From the NCBI GenBank assembly GCA_039707465.1, contig CM077653.1:5234184-5298183 (forward strand): a stretch of DNA of 64,000 bases, in the 5' to 3' direction. Below, in pieces: positions 1 through 8,861 of this stretch. The DNA comes from Rhabdophis nuchalis. Lineage: Eukaryota; Chordata; Lepidosauria; Squamata; Natricidae. Position 1 is the stretch's first letter. Each line of letters starts with the position of its first letter. A program made the translations under genes and the position numbers. The notes under the pieces were generated by a model. It did no database searches. It saw nothing but the letters and a program-made list of their open reading frames with translations, and was not told where the DNA came from.

Positions 1-44
1 AACACTGCTGTCATGTCTCCCCTAGTCCTTCTTTTTATTAAATG
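1..44 (-). mobile_element. CR1 LINE fragment, antisense
   Basis: Reads on the minus strand as the CR1 ORF2 segment seen in full at 33063-33499 (gaagaaggactaggggagac). It abuts a sense CR1 fragment, so two CR1 pieces lie head to head at the window edge. Confidence 0.7.
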
Positions 45-57
45 ACTTAGTAGTTCT

Positions 58-220
58 AAGCAACTTAGAACTAAGGAGAAGTTTCCTGAGAGTTACAACA
101 ATTAATCAGTGGGACAGTTGCCTCCAGAAGTTGTGACTGTTCCAACACTGGAAGTTTTAAGTTTTGGACAACCATTTGCCTGCAATGCTATAGGGTTTCC
201 TGCCTAAGCAGGGGGTTGAC
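58..220 (+). mobile_element. CR1 LINE 3' end fragment
   Basis: Carries the CR1 ORF2 C-terminal coding end and start of the 3' UTR: caacttagaactaaggag, cagttgcctccagaag, then the gcagggggttg motif, where it breaks off before the usual ggactagaagacc. 5'-truncated and decayed, with frame disruptions. Confidence 0.8.
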
Positions 221-1131
221 TCCATTGTTACATCCTCAAACCCCCACAGCTTCAACCTCAAACTATCTACTGTGGCCCTCACCCCATTCCTAAGCGGTCT
301 TTAAGGGGGGGTGCATAAGCACACCAACGAGCCTACCGTCCCTCTCCTACTGTCCCCATTTACTTGTTCTCATTGCCTTTGTTCGTGTCCCTGTTTATAC
401 TGATGCCTGTTCTCTTGTTCATGTTTGACAAACCAAATAAAATAAACAAATGAATAAAATATTCCTTTTGCAAAGGACTGGGGACAAAAACCTCCTGGGG
501 AAACCTCCGAGCAGGAGAATGCATTTTGCTTGATCGTATGCAGTGTTTAACATTGCTCTATGGCTGGCAGGGTGGGCTAGGACCCCATAAATAAATCAAT
601 AGGAATGGGTTCTTATTAGATGAACTCGTTGGACTGTGAATCCAAACGGTCTTTTAAGGCAAAAAGAAGCATGCACTTCTCTCTCTCTTCCCCAATCTGT
701 TTTGGAAAAAGTAGGTTTTGATTTCCAGAGCTGTCAGGCTCTCAGTTGGCACCCCTGAAAATAGAAGAAGGGGACAAAGAATACGACCTCAATCCACCCG
801 ACTTTAAAGAATAGCTGTAACCTGATTTTCCACTGACTTGTTACCTTTTTTTTTTTTATTACTTTAAGGCTGGAAGTTGCTCAGACCTTCCTGGATTAAC
901 CCCACCTTTTCGGTGGTTGTAGCTTTCTTTTAATTATCTCTTTGGATAAGCAGAAGGAAAATGAACTGGGATGAAAGAAAGAAAAAAGTAGAAGCCAATA
1001 TAGTAAATGCTTCAGCTTTAAGCGCTAAGCAGGTCACGGTCAGTTAAGAGTAAGTATTTCCTTAGCAAATGTCAAACCTCAGCATTTCCTTCAACTTTAA
1101 CTTTGGCATAAGAAGATGTGAACCAGAATTA
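221..1131. other. No gene or classified repeat recognised
   Basis: An A-rich, AATAAA-like run near 435-465 could be the end of an old retroposon. A poly-T run lies at 846-858. I see no convincing coding sequence. Confidence 0.4.
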
Positions 1132-1457
1132 ACAGAACAACAGAGTTGGAAGGGACCTTGGAGGTCTTCTAGTCCAACCGCCTCCTCAAGCAGGAAACCC
1201 TATATCAGTTTAGACAAATGGTTATCCAACATCTTCTTAAAGACTTCAAGGGTTGGGGCATTCACAACTTCTGGGGGCAACTTCTATTCCATTGATTAAT
1301 TGTTCTGTCAGGAAATTTCTCCTTAGTTCTAAGTTGCTTCTTTCCTTGATGAGTTTCCACCCTTTGCTTCTTGTCCTTCCCTCAGGTGCTTTGGAGAATA
1401 GTTTGACTCCCTCTTCTTTGGGGCAACCCCTGAGATATTGTAAGACTGCTATCATGT
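1132..1457 (-). mobile_element. CR1 LINE 3' end, antisense
   Basis: On the minus strand this encodes the CR1 ORF2 C-terminus (residues like EGVKLFSKAPEGRTRS, then NLELRRNFLTEQLING), then the UTR signature ggttggactagaagacctcc and lastly ccttccaactctg. Decayed, with a frameshift after the NG motif. Confidence 0.9.
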
Positions 1458-1465
1458 AAAGGTGT

Positions 1466-1601
1466 GTGCTAGTCATTCCCGACTCTAGGGGGCAGTGCTC
1501 ATCTCCGTTCCAAAGCTGAAGAGCCAGCGCTGTCCGAAGACATCTCCATGGTCAAGTGGCCAGCATGACTAAACACCGAAGGCACATGGAGTGCTGTTCC
1601 C
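1466..1601 (-). mobile_element. Sauria-type SINE fragment, antisense
   Basis: Reverse complement of the body and tail of the full SINE at 31290-31645: cattcccgactctaggggg, catctccgttccaaagc, agccagcgctgtccgaaga. The tRNA-derived head is missing. It directly adjoins the antisense CR1. Confidence 0.8.
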
Positions 1602-1835
1602 CTACATAATTCTTCAATACAAGCTGCTTTCAAAGGTTCCAGAAAAGGAAGATTCTCAAACTCTACTTTGGTTAAATCATTTATTAAAAAGGAATCCACT
1701 CATTTTTTTCTCTCTAAACTAATACTGAATAAAAATTAACCGAAGTTACTAATTACTATCAAACTTAAAATATTGACCACAATGTAAATAAAATGGTGAT
1801 ATGAACAATTAATATTGTAATAACTAATAAGTGTT
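1602..1835. other. AT-rich unassigned sequence
   Basis: No recognised coding or repeat feature. It ends in the first copy of the 8-bp target duplication of the next element. Confidence 0.4.
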
Positions 1836-1843
1836 AGTTACAC

Positions 1844-1978
1844 CAGGGGTCTGCAAAGTCGGCTCTTTTAAGACTGGTGGACTTCAACTCCCAGAGTTCC
1901 CCAGCCAGCATAGCTGGCTGGGGAATTCTGGGAGTTGAAGTCCACCAGTCTTAAAAGAGCCGACTTTGCAGACCCCTG
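1844..1978. mobile_element. Palindromic hAT-like MITE (CAGGGGTCTGCAAAG ends)
   Basis: A 135-bp near-perfect inverted repeat: the left arm caggggtctgcaaagtcggc is mirrored at the right end, around a short centre with ctggctgggg. It is flanked by the perfect 8-bp direct repeat agttacac (1836-1843, 1979-1986). An 8-bp duplication and CAGNGG ends are typical of hAT transposons. It has no coding capacity and could form a long hairpin. Confidence 0.9.
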
Positions 1979-1986
1979 AGTTACAC

Positions 1987-2754
1987 CATTGTTATTACAC
2001 TATATTGTTATATACAACTCTTATTACACTATTACAGAAGTTAAAATCGATACGAAGGCAATGGAGAATGGAGAATCGCAATGGCTAAACATGAATGCGG
2101 ATACAGAAGGCTGTATAACTATTTTATATTATGTTTGTCTTGTTTTTTTCTTTGTGTGTGTGTGTGTGTGTGTGTGTTTTCTTTCTGTTTTTTAAAGATA
2201 AAAATGTTTAATTAAAACTATTAAAATAAATAAATACAAAGGAACCCACCCAAAGTCAGCAGAGTCTAGTAGAAAATCTTTAACGCTTGCTAAAAAAAGA
2301 AAAAGAAAAAAGACCAGGCCTTTTAATTTAGCAAATGAATTTTGCTTTAATTTGCAACTTTTACTTTTGCTAAGTGGGACAATTCAAACGTGCAAAAGAA
2401 TTGTGGCTGGATTTTTTCAGGTATGCGACAAATCCACAGAGGGGAAAAATAAAATGCGTGTTGCATCCCTTAGATTCTAGAAACACCAAATGTGTCGCGC
2501 CGCATTAGGGCTTCGACAGATGAAGCCTCAAGCTCTGCCATCAATGCTCCCCAAATGCTTCATGGCTTTAATAGAATCAATGTGTCAGGAGCCGAGGGAA
2601 GCCGTGCTCCCTCCAGTCTCCCTTGAAATCCCGAGAGATTCAGCGCCCTGGTTGTTGGCCTGGGCTCGCTTTAGCCTCGACTGAATTTAACGCCGCTTGT
2701 TTTTCAATGGACGCAAACAGAAGTCAGAGCTATGTAACCGGCAATGGGATTTTC
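1987..2754. other. Unassigned sequence with a (TG)n microsatellite
   Basis: Contains (TG)n at 2153-2177. A 64-codon open frame at 2490-2684 has no recognisable domain, and I do not call it a gene. Confidence 0.4.
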
Positions 2755-2801
2755 GGCAGTTCGATCCTGACCGCTTCAAGGTTAGCTTAGCCTTCCGTCC
2801 T
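2755..2801 (+). mobile_element. tRNA-derived SINE fragment
   Basis: Matches the middle of the L2-tailed tRNA SINE: cagttcgatcctgacc (B-box-like) then aaggttagcttagcc. A second copy of the family starts 3 bases downstream, so this is a tandem or partly duplicated SINE. Confidence 0.6.
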
Positions 2802-2804
2802 GCT

Positions 2805-3172
2805 GAGCCGTGGTGGCGCGGTGGTTAGAATGCGGTACTGCAGGTTACTTCTTGCTGTCTGCCGGCTGCCAGCAATTTGGCAGTTTGAATCTTTAACAGA
2901 TTAACAGAGTCGGAAGGGACCTTGCAGGTCATCTAGTCCAACCCCCTGCCCAAGCATGAGACCCTACCTAGGATTGAACTCACAACCTCCTGCTTGTGAG
3001 GCAAGAGCTCTACCTCTAGGCCACAGCAGCTTCTCAAGGTTGACTCAGCTACCGTCCTTCGGAGATGGGTAAAATAAGGACCTGGATTGTTGGGCACAAG
3101 AGGCTGACTCTGTAAACTGCTTAGAGAGGGCTGTCAAAGCACTGTGAAGCAGTGTATGTTTAAATGCTGTTG
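2805..3172 (+). mobile_element. tRNA-derived SINE with L2-like tail, interrupted
   Basis: The head gagccgtggtggcgcggtgg matches the intact copy at 20539. The 3' part reads gaggctgactctgtaaactg, then gcttagagagggctg. An antisense SINE of another family (2892-3031) splits it just after the B-box-like cagtttgaatc. Confidence 0.8.
2892..3031 (-). mobile_element. tRNA-derived SINE with CR1-type tail, antisense, nested
   Basis: On the minus strand a tRNA-like head (tggcctagaggtagagctct as A box, gttgtgagttcaatcc as B box) is joined to a CR1-like 3' tail (gggggttggactagatgacc, then aaggtcccttcc). A tRNA head with a CR1 tail is a known SINE design in non-avian reptiles. Related copies are at 24030-24182 and, head only, 50856-50935. 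It lies inside another SINE and is therefore younger than it. Confidence 0.8.
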
Positions 3173-3262
3173 ATACCTTCCTTCCTTCCTTCCCTCCATC
3201 CCTCCATCCTTCCCTCACTCACTCACTCACTCACTCACTCACTCACTCACTCACTCACACTC
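3173..3262. repeat. (TTCC)n-(TCCA)n-(ACTC)n microsatellite
   Basis: A compound simple repeat at the 3' end of the L2-tailed SINE, ending in about a dozen ACTC units. Confidence 0.95.
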
Positions 3263-3315
3263 CCTGTGGTTAGAATGCAGTAATTCTGCCAATTGCCAGA
3301 AGTTTGACTGACCCA
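3263..3315 (+). mobile_element. tRNA-SINE head fragment
   Basis: gtggttagaatgcagtaatt matches the head of the L2-tailed SINE just after the microsatellite, suggesting SINE-microsatellite-SINE tandem growth, as at 20539-21066. Confidence 0.5.
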
Positions 3316-3330
3316 CCCTGACTGCTCTTT

Positions 3331-3606
3331 AGAAGGCCAGATCCTGAAGAGGAAACTCAAAGACTTTGGCCGCCTAATGAGAAGGAAGAAGGACTCCCTG
3401 GAGAAGAGCCTCATGCTGGGAACGATGGAAGGCAAAAGAAGAAGAAGGGGACAACAGAGAAGGAAGTGGCTGGATGGAGTCACCAAAGCAGCAGGCGTGA
3501 GCTTCAATGGACTCCAGAGGATGGGAGAGGACAGGAAGGCCTGGAGGAATGTGGTCCATGGGGTCGCGATGGGTCGGACACGACTTCGCAACTAACAACA
3601 ACAATG
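3331..3606 (+). mobile_element. Bov-B (RTE) LINE 3' end with ORF2 C-terminus
   Basis: The frame at 3377-3595 gives MRRKKDSLEKSLMLGTMEGK, then RKWLDGV and AWRNVVHGVAMGRTRLRN, which is the C-terminus of Bov-B ORF2. It is followed by the diagnostic tail gggtcggacacgacttcgca and (AAC)n. Upstream codons (ctcaaagactttggccgcc) also fit. 5'-truncated as usual for RTE elements; Bov-B is known for horizontal transfer between squamates and ruminants. A second, antisense tail is at 12848-12930. Confidence 0.92.
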
Positions 3607-3818
3607 GGCTAAGAATGTTGGAGGGTCTCTTCCCGTTGCTTCCTAGATGAGGCAGAGAGAAAAACAGAATTATTGTGAAGGTTCCTCTTTCCTTGGAAGT
3701 GTTTACCAAACCTCCCCCTGACTGAATTTAGCAATAATTGGGATTTAGAAAATGACGCAGTGTCTCCATCAGCAAGGTCATCAACGTTATGTAGAAAATG
3801 GGAGCAAGAATGTAAAAG

Positions 3819-4110
3819 AGGGAGTCAAACTATTCTCCAAGGCACCTGGGGGCAGGACAAGAAGCAATGGGTGGGAACTAATCAAGGAGAGAAGCAACTT
3901 AGAACTGAGGAGAAATTTCCTGACAGTTAGAACAATTAACCTCTGGAACAGCTTGCCTCCAGAAGTTGTGAATGCCCCAACACTGGAAGTCTTTAAGAAG
4001 ATGTTAGATAGCCATTTGTCTGAAATGGTATAAGGCTCCTGCCCACGCAGGGGGTTGGACTAGAAGACCTACAAGGTCCCTTCCAACTCTGCTATTGTAT
4101 TGTATTGTAA
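3819..4110 (+). mobile_element. CR1 LINE 3' end, ATTGT-tailed subfamily
   Basis: Encodes the CR1 ORF2 C-terminus (KLFSKAPGGRTRSNGWEL, then NLWNSLPPEVVNAPTLEVFK) up to a stop near 4031, then gcagggggttggactagaag, a cctacaaggtcccttcc variant and a (TATTG)n tail. It shares the Pro-Cys-Thr-rich coding end and tail with copies at 33063 and 40125. The 36 bases before it are repeated at 4427 (see findings). Confidence 0.92.
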
Positions 4111-4426
4111 GGTTCATTCAGCTAATTTTGAATGGCGTTGGGATGTTTGCTTTTGAGATATCCTTTCTATTTTCTTTTTGGAAGAACGTTGATTCAGTCC
4201 TTGCATGAATAGAGCTCAACGGGTTCCAACCGGACGTATCCTGCCAAGCCACACCAAATGCTGTCTTGGATGTATCATTTTGCCTTTTCAACTTTTCATC
4301 TATTTTTTTTGGAGTGCTTGTAGTGACTTGCGCCATCCAAAGAGTTTCATTGTGGGCCTAAATATTGCTTAAGAAAGTGAGTAAAAGGCCTTTTTTTGGG
4401 AGGGAGGGGGAGTCCAAATTTTCGCC
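4111..4426. other. Unassigned sequence between two CR1 copies
   Basis: No classified repeat or gene seen. A 72-codon minus frame (4118-4336) has no recognisable domain. Confidence 0.35.
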
Positions 4427-4461
4427 AACGTTATGTAGAAAATGGGAGCAAGAATGTAAAA

Positions 4462-4858
4462 GAGGGAGTCAAACTATTCTCCAAAGCACCCGAGGGCAGA
4501 ACAAGAAGCAATGGGTGGAAACTAATCAAGGAGAGAAGCAACTTAGAACTGAGGAGAAATTAACTGGCAGTGAGGACAATGAATCAGTGGAACAGAAGTT
4601 GCCTCCAGAAGTTGTGAATGCCCCAACACTGCAAGTCTTTAAGAAGATGTTAGATAGCCATTTGTCTGGAATGGTATAGGGCAGGGGTCTGCAAAGTCAG
4701 CTCTTTTAAGACTGGTGGACTTCAACTCCCTGGGAGTTGAAGTCCACCAGTCTTAAAAGAGCCGACTTTGCAGACCCCTGGTATAGGGCTTCCTGCCTAG
4801 GCAGGGGGTTGGACTAGATGACCTCCAAGGTCCCTTCCAACTCTGCTATTGTATTGTA
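4462..4858 (+). mobile_element. CR1 LINE 3' end, interrupted by a MITE
   Basis: Same CR1 C-terminal coding end (KLPPEVVNAPTLQVFKKMLD) and UTR as the copy at 3819. It is split at 4682 by a 99-bp MITE inserted in the UTR word tataggg and resumes with cttcctgcctaggcaggggg. Confidence 0.9.
4682..4780. mobile_element. Palindromic hAT-like MITE nested in CR1
   Basis: Same family as 1844-1978 but shorter, a nearly complete hairpin with almost no centre. The 8-bp target duplication gtataggg (4674-4681, 4781-4788) is perfect and lies in CR1 sequence, proving it inserted after the CR1. Confidence 0.92.
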
Positions 4859-4881
4859 GTACTATCTTTTGGAAGCAATAT

Positions 4882-5001
4882 AAAGACTAAAACATATGAA
4901 GAATGGCGGCAGGATTGGGGTTTGGCTAGTCTGAAAAAAAGAAGAATTAGGGGCAACAGGATAGCAGTATTTCAGTATCTGAGGGGCAGCCACAAAGAAG
5001 A
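4882..5001 (+). mobile_element. CR1 LINE, 5' portion split by a LINE insertion
   Basis: gactaaaacatatgaagaat, then tggctagtctgaaaaaaaga and aggatagcagtatttcagta are CR1 ORF2 sequence. The copy stops in cacaaagaag and resumes at 7388 with aaattattctccaaagcacc, so the intervening 2.4 kb is a later insertion. Confidence 0.9.
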
Positions 5002-7387
5002 CCGTCACACCCCACCGCGGGGAGGCGGAACCGGAAACACCAAGTTGGTTCCGCCCCAGGCGCCTGATGGACCCGGAAAGGTTCCAGAGGGAGCTTGGGC
5101 CAGTACCTGTATCCCTGCCCCGCGGCTCGACTGAGGACCTAGTGGCTGCATGGTATAGTGCGGCCGCGGGGGCCCTGGACCGAGTCGCGCCCTTGCGGCC
5201 TCTCATGCGGCGTCGAGTCACCCAGGCTCCTTGGTTTACCGAGGAGCTTCGGGAGATGAAACGCCGCAAGAGACGCCTAGAGAGTAGGTGGAGATCTTCT
5301 CGATCCGAAGCTGACCGAACACTAGTGAGAGACCATATTAGGACTTACTTAGTGGCGCTAAGAGTGACCAAACGTGAGTATTGTGCCACCCTTATCGCGT
5401 CCGCGGAAAACCGCCCTGCCGCCCTGTTTGGGGTGACCCGCTCCCTCCTTCATCTGAGGCCGCGGGAAGCCCCTTTGCAGGGTCGAGCAGAGGAATTTGG
5501 AATTTTCCTGCAGGACAAAATCACTCAGATTCGGAACGAGCTGCCCTCCACTAGTGGTCCGGTCGAGGTGCCCGGTGCTGGTCTTGAGATAACACCTTGG
5601 GAGGAGTTCGACTTTGTTACTACCGAGGATATGGACAGGTTGCGGAGGAACCTTAGAGCCACCACATGTTTATTGGACCCGTGCCCCTCCTGGCTTGTAC
5701 TGGCATCCTGGGAGGTGACACGAGGCTGGCTCCAGGGTATTGTGAATTCATCTCTGAGTGAGGGGTTCTTGCCTACCGTCTTGAAAGAGGCGGTGGTGAG
5801 GCCCCTCCTCAAGAAGCCATCCCTGGACCCGGCTTTATTAGAGAACTATCGTCCCGTCTCCAACCTTCACTTTTTAGTGAAGGTTGTTGAGAGTGTGGTG
5901 GCTCAACAGTTCCCTCGACATCTGGAGGAAGTTGATTATCTAGACCCGCGCCAGTCCGGCTTCCGGCCCGGTCACAGTACCGAGACGGCATTGGTCGCGT
6001 TGGTGGATGATCTCTGGAGGGCTCGGGATAGAGGTTGCTCCTCTATCCTGGTCCTGTTAGACCTCTCAGCGGCTTTTGATACCATCGACCATGGTATCTT
6101 ATTGCACCGATTGGGGGGGTTGGGGTTGAGAGGCACCGTCTTACGGTGGTTCTCATCCTACCTCTCTGGTCGGTCGCAATGGGTGTTGGCAGGAGGGCAG
6201 AGGTCGGCCCCGAGGCCCCTCACATGTGGGGTTCCTCAGGGGTCGGTCCTCTCGCCACTTCTGTTCAACACCTACATGAAGCCACTGGGCGAGATCATCC
6301 GTGGTTTTGGGGTGGAGTACCATCTGTACGCTGATGATACTCAGCTGTACATATCCACCCCAGACCACCCCAACGATGCCGTCGAGGTGCTGTCCCGGTG
6401 TTTGGAGGCCGTCCGGGTCTGGATGGGTAGTAACAAACTCAAGCTCAACCCGTCCAAGACCGAGTGGCTGTGGTTTCCGGCACCCCGGTTTAGCCAGATA
6501 AATCTAACACTGGCCATTGGGGGCGAACATCTTGCCCCCGTGGAGAGGGCGCGCAACTTGGGCGTCCTTCTGGATTCCCGGCTGGCCATGGCGGACCATG
6601 TGGCGGCCGTGGCCAGGGGGGCGTTCTATCAGGTTCGCCTGATACGCCAGTTGCGCCCCTTACTAGACCGGGGGGCCCTTCGCACAGTCACTCAAGCGCT
6701 TGTGACATCTCGGCTGGATTACTGTAACGCTCTCTACATGGGGCTCCCCTTGAGGTGCACTCGAAGGCTGCAGTTAGTGCAGAATGCGGCCGCGCGGGTG
6801 GTTATGGGTGCCTCAAGGCAAGCCCACGTAACACCTCTCCTGCGCGAGCTGCACTGGCTGCCTGTGGCCTTTCGAGTGCGCTTTAAGGTGTTGACCACCA
6901 TCTTTAAATCGCTCCATGGCTCGGGGCCTAGCTATATACGAGACCGCCTCCTGCCCCATACATCCCTTCGTCCGGTCCGCTCCCACAGAGCGGGCCTACT
7001 CCGGGTGCCGTCGGCTGGACAATGCCGGCTGGCGACACCCAGGGGAAGAGCCTTCTCTGTGGCGGGCCCGGCCCTCTGGAACGACCTACCCCCCGACCTT
7101 CGCACTACCTCGGACCTCCGCCTCTTCCGCCAACGTCTTAAGACGTACTTATTCCAACAAGCCGGCCTAGGATAGCCCCCCGCATCTGACTTTTAAATAT
7201 AAATTATAATTGGGTTACGGTTTTAATAATGGGTTTTAGCACGGGTGAATTAATTTAATATATTTTTAATTGATTGATGTATATTGTATTTATGGTTTTA
7301 TATAATGCCTGTGCGCCGCCCTGGGTCCTAACAAGGAGAAGGGCGGGGTATAAATTTAATAAAATAAAATAAATAAAATAAATAAGA
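5002..7387 (+). mobile_element. CR1/L2-group non-LTR retrotransposon, 5'-truncated, RT ORF intact
   Basis: A GC-rich body with an RT ORF at 5067-7175, then an AT-rich 3' UTR ending in the hairpin-like gtgcgccgccctgggtcc, gaagggcggggtataaat and an AATAAA-rich tail. The frame stays open upstream of the first ATG to the junction at about 5002, so the endonuclease half was lost by 5' truncation rather than by mutation. Inserted in an antecedent CR1 (4882-5001, 7388-7674). Shorter relatives lie at 9631, 14190, 17585, 17881, 31785, 57262, 58650 and 60490. Confidence 0.92.
5067..7175 (+). CDS. Reverse transcriptase ORF of CR1/L2-group LINE (702 codons, no endonuclease)
   Basis: The RT copies LINE RNA onto nicked genomic DNA. 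Order: endonuclease-to-RT linker (residues 1-240, basic patch EELREMKRRKRRLESRW), RT fingers/palm from about 242 (VVRPLLKKPSLDP, then ENYRPVSNL), block FRPGHSTETAL, motif A LDLSAAFDTIDH (catalytic D332), [13 protein letters not shown] from G388, motif C YADDTQLY (Y421, D423, D424), thumb, then the C-terminal block NAAARVVMGASRQAHVTPLL and RELHWLPVAFRVRFKV. All RT catalytic Asp residues are present and there is no stop or frameshift across 2.1 kb. The N-terminal endonuclease expected in a full ORF2 is absent; the ATG at 5067 is merely the first Met in a frame open to the truncation point. Not expected to be independently mobile. Confidence 0.92.
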   Translation: MDPERFQRELGPVPVSLPRGSTEDLVAAWYSAAAGALDRVAPLRPLMRRRVTQAPWFTEELREMKRRKRRLESRWRSSRSEADRTLVRDHIRTYLVALRVTKREYCATLIASAENRPAALFGVTRSLLHLRPREAPLQGRAEEFGIFLQDKITQIRNELPSTSGPVEVPGAGLEITPWEEFDFVTTEDMDRLRRNLRATTCLLDPCPSWLVLASWEVTRGWLQGIVNSSLSEGFLPTVLKEAVVRPLLKKPSLDPALLENYRPVSNLHFLVKVVESVVAQQFPRHLEEVDYLDPRQSGFRPGHSTETALVALVDDLWRARDRGCSSILVLLDLSAAFDTIDHGILLHRLGGLGLRGTVLRWFSSYLSGRSQWVLAGGQRSAPRPLTCGVPQGSVLSPLLFNTYMKPLGEIIRGFGVEYHLYADDTQLYISTPDHPNDAVEVLSRCLEAVRVWMGSNKLKLNPSKTEWLWFPAPRFSQINLTLAIGGEHLAPVERARNLGVLLDSRLAMADHVAAVARGAFYQVRLIRQLRPLLDRGALRTVTQALVTSRLDYCNALYMGLPLRCTRRLQLVQNAAARVVMGASRQAHVTPLLRELHWLPVAFRVRFKVLTTIFKSLHGSGPSYIRDRLLPHTSLRPVRSHRAGLLRVPSAGQCRLATPRGRAFSVAGPALWNDLPPDLRTTSDLRLFRQRLKTYLFQQAGLG

Positions 7388-7674
7388 AAGGATCAAATTA
7401 TTCTCCAAAGCACCAGAGGGCCGGACAAGAAGCAATGGGTGGAAACTAATCAAAGAAGGAAGCAACCTGGAATTAAGGAGAAACTTCCCAATAGTGAGGA
7501 CAATTAGCCAGCGGAACAGCTTGCCTCCAAAATTGTGGCAGCTCCATCACTGGAGGTTTTTAAGAAGAGACTAGACAGTCACTTATCTGTATAGGTTCTC
7601 CTGCTTGAGCAGTGGGCTGGACTAGAAGACCTCCAAGGCCCTTTCCAACTCTCTTCTATTCTTCTTCTTCTTCT
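7388..7674 (+). mobile_element. CR1 LINE 3' end, resumed after LINE insertion
   Basis: Continues the CR1 from 4882-5001: aaattattctccaaagcacc, then gcaacctggaattaaggag, the variant gcagtgggctggactagaag and a CTT-rich tail. Its subfamily and its 3' flank match the copy at 29976-30395. Confidence 0.88.
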
Positions 7675-7830
7675 ACTTTAAAGTCTTGCTTCATAACACA
7701 CCAGATATAACTGTGGTTGGAAAAAAGGAAGGGTGGATAATCGGTGTTGCAATAACTGGAGATAGTAGAGTAGTAGATACTAGGCAAAGCATTGGAGAAG
7801 GTCACAAAGTATCAAGACATGAAATTGAAG

Positions 7831-8180
7831 TGTGGCCTGCCACACTTAATGCTGTGGGAAAACGGGAGAGGGGATTAGGTGGACTATAGGAGTTATATAG
7901 TCAAAATAACATTCCTTTCTCAGAGAGTCAAGGACATCTATCCCTGCAGCTGGAGTGGCATGACTGGGAGACATCTCCAGTTTTGGACGGTGCCTGATTG
8001 GACCATGTGATGGACATGTCGGTGCTGGGCAGGGTCTTGGGCAGGTGGGGAAAACCTGGAAGCTTTCAGATTTGGGTTTTCCCAGATGCGCCAAGAGGAC
8101 ATCTCTAATAAAACGGAGCTTTGAGGAACCTCAGGCTTCGCAGTCTCCTTCCCTTGGGGGTGTTCCTTGGACCCCTGACA
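7831..8180 (+). mobile_element. LTR-like repeat family C, copy 1
   Basis: Shares order and sequence with 40053-40978 and 23797-24022: tggcctgccacactt, gtgggaaaacgggagagg, attggaccatgtgatgg, an aataaaacggagctttgagg poly(A)-like zone, then the CCTGACA end. The better-preserved copy at 40053 begins TGTCAGG and ends CCTGACA, an inverted terminal repeat with TG...CA ends as in LTRs. The 5' end here is incomplete and no target duplication is recognisable. Confidence 0.55.
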
Positions 8181-8861
8181 CATCAAATCCTCCACGTTCC
8201 TTGGGAAGAACCCAGTGCCTAGGACGGCTAACCCCGGCTGCAGAACTTCACACGGTTGCGAACAGACAACAACAGGAATGCGTCGCTGCTCATATCCTTG
8301 AGCAGCGTCATAAACCTTCTGTTCCAAATCTACCCATTTCTTGATTCTTTTTTCTTTCTTCCAAAGGCATTCACATATAATCAAACACCCAGCGATGTCA
8401 GCTTCGGCTATCTACCAGCTGCCCTGGTTTCCTCGCCTTTTTTTTTCCCCCCAGAAGACTCCGTTGTAGGCAATTTCTGTCATGGCACAGAAGAAGAAGA
8501 ACAAATGTGGGGTTTTTTGTTTTTTTTGCAGTAACCCCCCAAAGGAAGTGAGCTTTCGGTCTGATGAAATTAACACTGGCAGCAGTGATCCCTTCCCTTG
8601 TGCCGAATGATTGATGAAATTGGGGGCGGGGGAGGAGATCTGGTGCTTTAAAAGGTTGTGCTTTGCTTTCAGCTAAGTGTCGCTTTGGTTAAAGGACCCC
8701 CACCCCCTCAAGAGGAGAGACGGAGATGGGGAGGGTGAATGGGTGGGGAATTCCTTTAAATATCTGCACCCACCCAGGACTTCAGGGCTGGCGAATGCAA
8801 TATGTACCAATGCTTGGCAGCTGCAGAAAGATTGTGGTTCCTGAAAGATCTTGTGTAAATT
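8181..8861. other. Unassigned sequence
   Basis: No repeat family or gene recognised. A TATA-like ctttaaaagg occurs near 8646-8655 but no transcription unit can be tied to it. Confidence 0.35.

Noticed and set aside
2490..2684. 64-codon frame as an exon
   Set aside because: No splice sites of quality, no domain, no repeat evidence; kept as unassigned.
5067..5269. Minus-strand and alternate-frame ORFs in the LINE
   Set aside because: Shadows of the GC-rich RT frame; no domains.
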